A DNA stretch of 64,000 nt from Adineta vaga (Eukaryota > Rotifera): NCBI GenBank assembly GCA_021613535.1, contig CP075496.1:7688001-7752000 (forward strand), written 5' to 3'. The notes under the pieces were generated by a model. It did no database searches and was not told where the DNA came from. It saw nothing but the letters and a program-made list of their open reading frames with translations. This document shows positions 25,573 to 35,423 of the stretch, piece after piece. Both the position numbers and the translations under genes were made by a program. Numbering within the stretch: position 1 is the first letter of the stretch; each line of letters opens with the position of its first letter.

Positions 25573-27052
25573 TCAAGAAGATAAGGTATCAATACGTAAA
25601 TAGGCACGTGGTACACGGCCTCTTTCGTTCGAATAGGGTCGTTCGATTGTGAGCCATTCTGCATCATCCGATAGCTTTTCATTATCATCTAAAATAATAT
25701 TAACGGTCTAAAATAACAAGATAAAAGAAGATCAAGTAATTCAATCAGTTAGTTTTCTTTTACTTCTTTAGCAAGAACACTTAGTTCATTATGATCCGAT
25801 GCATCATAATCGAATTTAACGGTAGCAGTGCGTGGTGTTGGTATAGCACGTGGTGTTGATGGTACTGTTGAAGAGTTTGATACTGATTTGGATAAACTTC
25901 ATAAAAGAAATGAATAAATATTCGAATATGATGAGGGCGAAGATATATTTACCCAAGTTGTTTACGTAAATCTTCCAGGATTTGAACTGTTTGTCGATGA
26001 TATTGTAATTCTGATTCGACAAGATCATGTAAACAACGTAAATGATGATTCTAAATTATATTAAAAATTGAGTTGGATGAGATTACAATCAAGATGTGTA
26101 GAGGAAAAGTATACATGAGAATTATTTAAACCATCAAGAAGTAAACGTGTTATTTCTAATTGACGATCGAATTCAGTTTGTGCATGGCGTAATTCCGTAT
26201 CGGAACTCTGAAAAAGAAAGTAGGTAAGATTACAATGCCATACAAACGGTATAGACATACATCCGCCATTGCCATTGGTACATTACTATTTATTGTTTTC
26301 GCTTTTTTTTGTTTGGAACGTGCAGCATCAAGATCAAGACGTTTTATTTCTAATGTTCGCCGTTCTTTCTAAATGAAAAGATGAAAAGAAATCTTCTTTT
26401 TCGAAAAAAACAATTTCCTTCTGCAAAATTATTCGTACTGTTAATGATCGCATTTCTCCATCGAGAAAACTTTTTAATGGTTGCATAAAACCAGCAGCTG
26501 CTGATTGAATATATTCTTTATGTGCAAGACCTAATTTTTGATGACAATTACCGCATTTAATTAATGTTGAACCTAAATAGAGAGAAAAATAAAATATAAC
26601 GAAATTCATTTTAATTCATTACCATATTGTGTTGATGGACCAAAATCATTTCCTGCTTCACACATACAATGACCAAGTTGTTCGTAAATATTTGGTTTAT
26701 TCAAACTTTTTTGATCAAGTTTTGTCAAAATAAAGTCTTCAAGACGTTCATCTAGAAAAATGATCTGTACTCTTTTGATTGTAAAATATCTATGTCAATA
26801 TTACTTGGATTAGGTTGAAGAACTGATTCTACATGAGATGTTAATCGTTCCGTCCATAATTTAGTTCGATCGGCTCGTGCTAATAATTGTTCAAAATGAT
26901 CATCATATTCAGTTCGATCAGTAACTTGTCCGAGTTTTTCTTCTGTAAACTAAAGAAATCAATTAATCATTGAGAGGTTTAGCTTTAGTACAATATTATA
27001 CCTGTTTTGCTCGTGAGAAAAGAGTACCAGCTGCTTTTAAGTTGAAGTTCAT
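25573..27052 (-). CDS. SH3GLB1: Endophilin-B (N-BAR + SH3), multi-exon
   Basis: Membrane-curving N-BAR protein. Animal endophilin-B acts on mitochondrial, Golgi and autophagic membranes. The N-terminus MNFNLKAAGTLFSRAKQFTE continues with KLGQVTDRTEYDDHFEQLL and LWTERLTSHVESVLQPNP, the endophilin-B amphipathic helix 0 and first BAR helix. Later blocks YGSTLIKCG, KRLDLDAARSKQKKAK, TEFDRQLEITRLLLDGLNN and HHLRCLHDLVESELQYHRQT complete the BAR domain. The final exons give an SH3 fold ending EWLTIERPYSNERGRVPRAY and then LRIDTLSS. Compared with vertebrate proteins the last SH3 strand is divergent (WLTIERPYS for WLMGERGNQ) and the BAR-SH3 linker is short, rich in Ser/Thr/Pro. At least seven exons with small introns. 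The start follows family alignment. It could equally be called SH3GLB2, since invertebrates have one copy. Confidence 0.9.
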
Positions 27053-27707
27053 TCTTCTTTTTCAATGCTTATTACTCTATGAATATAGAGTTACATATAT
27101 ATTGTCTTTCCTTTGATTAGTAAGACTTATTTTCTACGTCAACTTGCTGCTTGGCTTCTATCGTGAGCATAGAGAAAAACAAACTCAGAAAATAGGAGAG
27201 AGAGAGAGAGAAAAAAAGAACTCGAAGAAGAGAAAAAGAATGAAGGAATGGCATTTTTCCAGATGTGACGAGACGAAGAAAAACTAAGACGGCAGTAGGA
27301 ACTCGATCATTATATTTTACTCAAACTTCACAAGACACACTGAATGAATAGATAGAAAGAACGAAGGAAGCAGAGAGGAAAAAATAAAGAACGACAAAAC
27401 GATGAGAGATTTGATTTTTCTTCGTTCTTTTCTAGGTTTTATGTTTTTCTTCTTCTTGTTTCACTGTTGACTATTATTTGTTAGCACACCAGTACTAAAA
27501 ACGCAAATGAAGTGCTTTTTGATGAGGGTAGTCCTTGAACGATTATCTCAAGTGGTTAATGCTACTATCATGAGATGAGAAATGAGGAAGAGACTAAAGA
27601 AAGAAAAGATGAACATGAATATTTTATTTTGATAATGATCAGTATAATTATTTGAACAGAAGTTTTATATATATATATATCAATCATCGTTTCGAATACA
27701 AATATAA
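27053..27707. other. Intergenic, endophilin-B 5' flank / protease 3' flank
   Basis: About 650 bp. Purine-rich tracts (27190-27250, 27340-27400) and a (TA)n run near 27667-27680. No gene seen. Confidence 0.6.
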
Positions 27708-29160
27708 TTATTGATTGAAAATTAGGCAAAGAATTTCAAGAACAAATATGAGAAAATAGGAGAAGTTTTTGTCATTTTGATTTGAATTTGCAATAGCTTC
27801 TGGTTTGATCACAGCATTGTTTAATAAATCTGGATTTGTGGTCTTTACTAAATGATCAATCCAATCGATATATCCACTGACTCGAGTGTATATACCTAAA
27901 TGAAGAGAGGAAATAATTGAAATGTAATTATGCTATGCGAATTAAAAGACGAAATCACTAATGAGATTCTGATTCTTGTTCGCTTTTTGTTTTAAAATCG
28001 TATATTTTCTGTTGAAAGACTAAAGTCGATCAGACAGAGATTTTTGTATGCTACAGTGAGATTCTTTGCTTAGTGGCTGATAAAAAGCTTCGAAAAGAAG
28101 AAGATACCCTCAAGTGATCAATCGAACAGAGTACGATAAATGATTACAAAATTTTCGAGAAATAATATGACACTCGTGAAATTCAAAATAATTGTGAAAA
28201 TGTTTCATACCAGGTCTCATTGCAACAGCACATCGATGTCCAAATGAAACTATTCCAACTAATTCAAAGATTCCATTACCTTTGTCAAGCATAAGTGGAC
28301 CACCACTGTCACCACTACAAGAATCTAGTTTGCCCTCATCGTATCCGGCACAAACCTGCTTTGCTGGTAGCGTAACTGATGATTTACATCCCTGATTATT
28401 TGTAATTGGCACGGGAACTTGTAGCAATACAGTTGGTGAAGGACCCTCAAATTTTGTGGCACCCCATCCAGCTACCCATCTAAATGTAAAAAGAACCATT
28501 AGTTAATAAATATTTATATTGATCATACGTCATTGTTCCTATTGATGGATATTTTTCTCCATCATTAGCATGTGCAACTGGTAAACATATGAAACCCAAT
28601 CGGTGATCTGTAAAATTCACATTTTTTTCAAGTTCAATAAGCGCAATGTCATTTATGACTCTTCCATTTATATCATATGAGGTATGAAGTACAATACGTT
28701 TGGCTTTGAGAACAAGATATTTTTCAAATATACCGTTATGACCCATCGCAAATGAATAGGAAGACAGGTAGTATTTTGGATTATATTTTTCAAAGCAATG
28801 TGCAGCTGATAAAACATATTGTTCACTGATGAGAGCACTACCTAAATATCACATCTTGAAGTTTTTTTATTAACTAACAAATAGCACTGCTTACCACACA
28901 TATGACTACCTGAAAATTGAACGCTGACTATCCACTATAATAACAAGAAAGATCTTCTTTATCAATATGAATTTCTACGTTTTGTTTTATAAAATTACTG
29001 GCCAACTATGTGGTATTGCTGCTGTACCACCCACAATACGATGATGTGTTGCTGGTGGTGTTCGAGAACAGCCACACTTTGTAGGTGACCATTGACAGGA
29101 ATAAACATAAGAAACGAATAGAATAAAAAGAATAAATATTTGATGAATTCGATAAGACAT
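27708..29160 (-). CDS. Trypsin-like S1 serine protease with hydrophobic C-terminal tail
   Basis: The precursor starts MSYRIHQIFILFILFVSYVY, a signal peptide. A short Cys-containing propeptide and an activation site R|IVGG follow. The catalytic His is in LSAAHCF, the Asp in NDIALIEL and the Ser in SCSGDSGGPL. The residue six before the catalytic Ser is Asp (LDSCSGDSGG), predicting cleavage after Arg/Lys. Exons join in frame, including PG|IYTRVSGYIDWIDHL at the last intron (about 27898-28212). The protein continues about 40 residues beyond the usual end and finishes with a hydrophobic segment (YFLIFVLEILCLIF) close to the C-terminus, suggesting membrane or GPI anchoring. An upstream in-frame Met exists, but the chosen Met begins the signal peptide. 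Substrate unknown. Confidence 0.85.
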
Positions 29161-29967
29161 TGTTAGTATATTGTAGAATTCAATTGATATGAACGAATTC
29201 AAAATCTATTTAGCTGATAATTAATGTGATAAGCATTTATGTAGTTCTTCGCGTACGCATGTTTTTTTAATGCTATTCTGTGACGCGACGATCTCACAAA
29301 CGGTACATCAGAAAAAAGTGATTCAAACGCGAAAAGAAAAATATCGAGACTCAACTGAGAACATGTATTACTCGGAGTTTGATCATGACATTCGGCTCAT
29401 ATACAGAATGTTCAGAAAAAAGACGAATTTTACTTTCAAGTTTTGAGATAATTAAAAGAAACGTTAGGCGCGATTTTCATCCATCAAATATTTTATAGCT
29501 GAAAGAACACTTGATGTTGCATGATTAGACTTATCGAAATTCATTTCTTCTTAACGATCTATGTTCTATATCTGAACAGCATTCGAAATCTGCTTATCGC
29601 ATCGTATTCCGTATACGAGGGAAGCTCGAATACCATCTAGTTAGAAAAGTGATGATTCATCGTATTGAGAATTTTAATTATTCTTCCTAGTTCTCTAGAG
29701 ACCATCGTATAAGATTAATATAAGATGTGTGACCTTGTAGCACGTACATTTCAAACCATTTTCTTCTAAGGGCCAACTATGACATCTACTTATGGATGAA
29801 TGACTGTAATATAAGTATATATGGTAATGTCTAATATTATTAACATCAAATCGAATAAGAAGAAAGATAATGGATATATATTTGATTAAAAATCATAAAA
29901 CTCTTCTTCCTTACTTTAATCTTTTATATTACAAAAGATGAAGAAAAAAAAAGTAAAAAGTGATTAT
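29161..29967. other. Intergenic, no feature recognised
   Basis: About 800 bp of AT-rich DNA between two minus-strand genes, with nothing coding-like. It should hold the protease promoter and the 3' end of the Nudix gene. Confidence 0.6.
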
Positions 29968-31125
29968 CTAAAGTCTAGGCGTTATTTTCGAATACCAATT
30001 ATAGATCAATTGATGTGCTATAGCAATCGGTGGTGGAATACGTAGACCTTTATCATTTTTATCAAGATTAACATCACGACTTCTTTGTATCATATCGGCA
30101 ATTTCTTGTCGAGAGAACCATCGACAATCTTCTAATTCTGAATCATGTAAAGTAATGTTTTCCTCAATTGCCGACACATAACATCCAATCATTAATTGTC
30201 CGCCGAGAAATGGCCATGGTTGAGAATCATAATATCGTGCAGTATTTGTATCAACAATCACACCACTTTCTTCCCAAACTTCTCGTGAACAAGCTTCCGG
30301 GATTGATTCACCTGGTTCCATAAATCCAGCTAAACATGTGTACAACGAAGGAGGAAATGAAGCTTTTCGTCCAAGTAGAACATGTTCATTATCGGAATGA
30401 ATGACTAATGTTATGGCAACTGGATCTGTTCAAGGATAAATTGTATTGTTACATTTAGTACATTTACGACGTACACCACCTTCAAGTGATTTTGTTGAGG
30501 AACCACATTTTCCACAATATTGATATGATGTATGCCAATCAAGTAGTGCACGTCCTTGACCACATATAGCTGCATCAATAACAGATAGTTGAGGTAATAA
30601 TGTTCGAAGGTCAACATATACTCCAGGTAAATTATCTGCAAATTGTGCAGGAATTGATAAAGCAAAATAGATGTATTCATCTGGAGTTGGTTCGGATGCT
30701 AATAAATATTTGTTTAAAAGTTTATTATCGATTTTTGTTGCTTCAGTATCTATTAAACACGATGGTCTATCAACAATCAATCGAGAACCAATTCCGAGTA
30801 AAACAACTTCACATTGATCAATAGTTAATTTTGGTTCATTATTCGTTTCAAATAACGTCGAGTAGTTCAACCACATTGGTTGTTGTTTTTCTTGATTAAA
30901 TGAAACTTTTAATTGACGATAGGGTAAAAATCTAGATTGAGAATGTCGAACAATATCTTCTATTGATTTTCGATGAATATTAAGACGATTCAATGGATTT
31001 CCTTGAAAACATTGAAAATTTTTATTGGATGCACAATGCTCAAGAACCGATGAGAAATGAAATTCAGGACGTAAAGCCATGACTTTTAGTCTTCGTAAAT
31101 ATGACTGAATGAATTGCTGCATCAC
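29968..31125 (-). CDS. NUDT12: NUDT12/NudC-type NADH pyrophosphatase, interrupted by in-frame TGA
   Basis: A single intronless frame of 386 codons is interrupted once by TGA at 30430-30432. Before the stop: the N-terminal domain with FQGNPLNRLN and a zinc ribbon YCGKCGS...KCTKCN. After it: the Nudix box GFMEPGES...CSREVWEESGV (G-x5-E-x7-REVWEESG, metal-binding Glu residues present) and the NADH-specificity motif SQPWPFLGG. Family members cleave NADH to NMNH and AMP, in peroxisomes for animal NUDT12, and remove NAD caps from RNA. The C-terminus PRL resembles a peroxisomal PTS1. The stop falls in YP(stop)TDPVAI, where relatives have YPR-DPVVI, so a CGA-to-TGA change is the simplest cause. Ankyrin repeats of vertebrate NUDT12 are absent. 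Either a null allele, a pseudogene, a sequence error or readthrough. Family call secure; functionality doubtful. Confidence 0.85.
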
Positions 31126-31584
31126 TATTACTCAAACAAGCAATCCACAAAATTACCTGATGTTTCTTTATATTCGTTGTTTTAACTACCAGTCTGATTG
31201 CTCTTTGTAACCACCATATATTTTTGGGGTTTTTTGATCGACAGATGACTCCAATTGGTGAGAAGAATATGACACAAACTAGAATCGAGATGATTTAGTT
31301 ACTAGAATGAATGATATGCATTGAATATTTAAAAATAACATCGAACAAAAAAAGAATTGAGATTCAATCAATTCATTGTAGAAAACCTCTCGCGTTCCAC
31401 AATAAAAATATTTTTGAAAGTGTTATTGCGTTAACTTACAATATTTTCAATCAAAAAAGAATACATATATCAGTACAAAAAGAATGACATGTTAGTAAAA
31501 CTTTTGAAGAAAACAATAAAAGTATATTCGGTGTTGCAGTCAAATATTAGTTATGAATGGAATGCTAAGATAAACAAGTTTATG
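31126..31584. other. Intergenic, Nudix 5' flank / SNX15-like 3' flank
   Basis: About 460 bp with no recognised feature. Confidence 0.6.
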
Positions 31585-32520
31585 TTATGATGATTCATCG
31601 ATATTCGTATTTGATGGTGAAGTTATTGTTGTTTCTGAACTTGTTGGTAAATCTAAATAGAACAAACTCTAGTAAAATGATACCGATATATATCTTTTGT
31701 TTACCAAGAGGATCAGCTTGTTCCAAATCGATATCATGTTGTTCAAATGTAAGATCATTGAGATCAGCGAGTATTCTAGTTGTTGGAATATTTATTTCCG
31801 ATTCTTGTTCATCAATATTAAGTAAAAGTTCATTGTCTTTCTCATCAATTGGATTTGATTGTACATCAGTTGGTACATCTGGAAGTGACACACGTGATAC
31901 ATTTGAACTAATTGATTCTGGTTTCAATGTATCAACAGTAACATCAGGTAGTAGAACCTTTTCACCCTTCTAAACTAAATCATTGATGATAGTTCTTCGA
32001 TAGATAATCAATAATAATTGATTTTCATTACCTGAAAGAAATTTGTATAAGCATCGTGTGTGCGTAAATATAGATGTTGTACAGCATAATTAAGAAATTG
32101 TTTTGTAGCTATACGTCGTTCTTCAACAACAACAGGATTGAAACGTTCTAAGTTTAAGTATAGAATATGATGAAAAGCATTTTTTCTTCTATATAAATAC
32201 CCATATAAGATGATTTCTCAGGAAAATTCGGAAATTTTCCAGGACGATAAATTGCTTGATGGTAACGATGAAGTGTATCGTACAATTTACGAATATCAGA
32301 ATAACGTTTCCAATATATAAGCTAGAAGTATATAGTTTTATTCATATTATATTTCTTACATTCATCAAAACAAAGCTACTCATACTTGATAACTATTTTC
32401 AGTTATTTCTTTTGGTGTAACTTGTAATATAATTTTATATATTGTATAACCGCCAGAATGACGAGCTATTTCTGGCACGTCAAATGATCGTAATTCGTCA
32501 TCTTTTGCTAAAGTTGCCAT
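31585..32520 (-). CDS. PX-domain sorting-nexin-like protein (SNX15/RPS6KC1 type)
   Basis: The start MATLAKDDELRSFDVPEIA and HSGGYTIYKIILQV, then LIYWKRYSDIRKLYDTLHRY, FPNFPEKSS and RFNPVVVEERRIATKQFLNY form a PX domain of the SNX15/RPS6KC1 class, which binds phosphoinositides on endosomes (conserved R in WKRYSD and ERR). The exon join ENSYQ|LIYWKRY (intron about 32326-32386) preserves frame. The C-terminal part is acidic and Ser/Thr rich and ends, after a last intron (about 31662-31706), DLPTSSETTITSPSNTNIDE SS. Neither a clear MIT domain nor a kinase domain follows, so the protein (roughly 250 residues) is shorter than SNX15. It lies head-to-head with COQ9, 383 bp apart. Start chosen by alignment to SNX15. 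An acceptor-like AG lies 19 nt upstream. Confidence 0.78.
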
Positions 32521-32903
32521 CGGAAATTCGGTAGAAAAACTAGAAATATTTTCAATAGTTTTCAATGGATAAATCTGGAAATAATCAAAACGAGAAGACA
32601 AGATAAGTAGAAATATAAGCAAAGGAAAGGAAATGCAAGCAGCAATGATTTTCTCAGTTTTTATTGGTTCATTTTATTCACCTATAGCAATTTGAATGAG
32701 AACCATTTCCACTGCGTCAAACATACAATCCGATTATTTATTCTTGAAAAAGAATTTTCGATATTTTAATTCTTTCTGGGTAACATATCTTGAGAGTGTC
32801 CATCTTTTTATTTGCGTTGATTCTAGCGATATCAGTAGTCATATAGTACATACAATACATTATATAGGTATACAGTAATCAGAATAACATATTCCTTAAA
32901 GTC
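32521..32903. promoter_or_regulatory. Shared head-to-head upstream region of the PX gene and COQ9
   Basis: 383 bp separate divergent start codons, so both promoters must fall here or overlap the neighbouring transcript. No TATA box is obvious. Confidence 0.4.
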
Positions 32904-35311
32904 AATGCAACGATTAGCCTATCTTGGTAATTTTCATCTATCCATTATTATTCTCACCCATATGCATTTGAATATTTTTATTTTCTAGCCGGATCATCAA
33001 CTCGATTTGTTCGAGTCGTTGCGGCCAATCATTTGAAAAATGATCGAGTCTTATTCGAACAAAGCACTAAACTCTGCAATGCAAATAATATCATCTTTCA
33101 ACGTTGTTTAGCAACTAAAAGCAAAGATACAAAAAATACCACTGAAATCGATCCGCATAACGATTTGTATAAACCATCAACAGCCAAACAAGGAACGCAT
33201 ATACCAGATGATCTCAAACATCATCATCAAGCAACAGACACAATTACTAGTACAGTGAATGCAACATCGATCAGTGGTGGAAAAGTTTGGTAAGTAATTT
33301 TTTGGAAAGCCATTACAACCAGTAAAATATATCAGAATATGTTTCAATGAATTCTTCTTTTGTATTTCTTCCATTTAGGTCAGCTCAAAATCCTGATAAT
33401 GTGCATGTTGCTCCACTTGGTCGTGTTACAGCAACAACATTTGTTCCAAAATCTGGTGAAAACGGTCAACAAAATCATGAAACAACTGTTTATACCACAC
33501 AAGGCGAATTGAATATTGTCGATCCTTTTAAAACACATACATTACAACCAGAACCTACATCCGCTAAATTAGCTGAAGCAGCGGCTGCTTCTGCATTTGA
33601 AACATTTGCACCAGATGCACCATTAACACCAGCACAAGGAGCCGAAGCAGTTTTTGCACCTAAAATTTCTTCGACAGATATTTATTCAACAACGTCCTCA
33701 CCAACTGCAGATTTTGAAACCAATGTACCAGCGTCATCAAATGAACCACCAAAATATGAAACAGCAGCGAAAGGAAAAGTGTTCGGTGGACAGAATACAT
33801 CTGCAGACACGAAGAAACATCCCAATGAAGATCCATTTCAATTCGGAGAAAAAGACAAACCAAGGCAAGCAAAATGAATTATTTTTGATAAAAAAGAAAA
33901 AAAATATAAACTATTTCAATACTATTCTATCTATTTGTATTATTATTTCTGCATAACATTTAAAAATTAAAAACAGTATTTCTTATGCTCTGATTTTTCC
34001 TTTTTACTTCAAAAAAAACAACATATACATGTATTTAGAAAAACTTAATAAATGAACATAGAAGGTAAAATGAAAATAACCAAACATTATAATCAGCACA
34101 GTGGCTTGAATAACGCTATGACCTAAGAATTATAGATAACAATGTATTTATGGATGTTTAAAATCGTTTGAAAACATAAAAGTTTTTCATTCTATCTCTA
34201 ATATATATATATATATGTTCCTTTAGCAATGATACCAAAGAAATTCCTGTTCAACGTGAACGTAATATTCGTGAAGAAATCTTATGTGAATCATTAAAAT
34301 ACGTCCATGACAAAGGATGGTCAATGGAAGCCATTCGGACTGGTTTGTTCTTGAAATTAAACTATATATTTATTCACTAATTATCTTTGAAACAGGTATT
34401 CGTGCATGTAATGAACCAGCAACAACAGAAGCATTATTTTATAATGGATATGATCTTGTGGAATATTTCATGCGTGATGCAAATACTAAAATGGTTGCTT
34501 ATATGAATGAATTAGCTGATAAGTAATAGAAGAAAGAAAAAAAAGATAATTGATATATTCTCATTTGTTTGTTTTTTTTAGAGAAAACTTACAAGGAACT
34601 GCTCTACTTTTGGATGGTCTGAAATATCGTCTAAAACTTGTGATACCTTATGCCAATACTTGGGAACAGGTATGTATTTATTCATCGTTTATTAGTTTTC
34701 GAAGCTAATTTCTTATTTTAGGCCTTGGCACAAAAAGGTTTACCACCAAATGCTAAACGCGCTTGGAAAAGTTTACTAGATTTAGCTAATGATGCTTGGT
34801 TTAGTATTGGTGATACATCCACTGATGTAATTCATCGTAATCTTTATTTATTACATCTCTTTCTTTCCTCTTGTTCATCTTAGATCAAATGGTATACAAA
34901 ACGATTATCCATTGCAACCATTTATCGATCTGCAGAAATCTACATGCTAAAAGATCAATCGCCAAATAAAATCGAAACAATGAATTTTCTTGAACGACAT
35001 TTAAGCGATTATCATACAACTGGTTCCGTCCGATCTTCAGTATAAATCTGAATTGTTTTTTTCATTTAAAATATCATCTTACATTTTTTTAGGTCTCACA
35101 ATCTCTTTCGGATACTGCACAAGTAGCCAGCGGTTTACTAACAGTGGTATGTGTCCAAACAAGACTTTTTCCAAAGACTTTTTCCTCGTTTGTTTTTCAA
35201 TAGATGCGTACAATGACAACTCGTCGATAGATGAACAATCTTTTTTTTCTACTATATACACATAATTATTAGCACGATTGTCAAGCAAAAACTAAATTTC
35301 ATTATAAATGA
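32904..35311 (+). CDS. COQ9: COQ9, ubiquinone biosynthesis lipid-binding protein
   Basis: Mitochondrial protein that presents lipid intermediates to COQ7 in coenzyme Q synthesis. Exon 1 (MQRLAYL) joins AGSSTRFVRVVAANHLKN across a small intron, giving a basic, acid-free N-terminus suited to mitochondrial import. A long Ala/Thr/Pro-rich linker (33.4-33.86 kb) follows. The COQ9 core comprises NIREEILCESLKYVHDKGWS, AIRTGIRACNEP, LKYRLKLVIPYANTWEQALA, WFSIGDTSTDIKWYTKRLS and ATIYRSAEIYML. The core intron at 33865-34226 appears to use a GC donor (AAG|GCAAGC) and is the only join I find that keeps frame. The last exon is uncertain: either splice to a short tail ending at 35311 or read through to a stop near 35205. 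Identification is secure. Confidence 0.9.
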
Positions 35312-35423
35312 TTGTTATTTTGTAGTTTGAAAGAATATCTTGATTTATCTTTCTTTCTTTTGAAATAGTACGTTGATAATACAAAAAAAACAGAAAACAA
35401 AACAAAATCAGTAGAATCAACAA

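Noticed and set aside
30418-30470. A 51-nt intron-like GT...AG segment that would remove the Nudix TGA in frame
   Set aside because: It would also delete the second zinc-ribbon Cys pair and the conserved YP-DP junction, so a real intron is unlikely; kept only as a test for RNA data.
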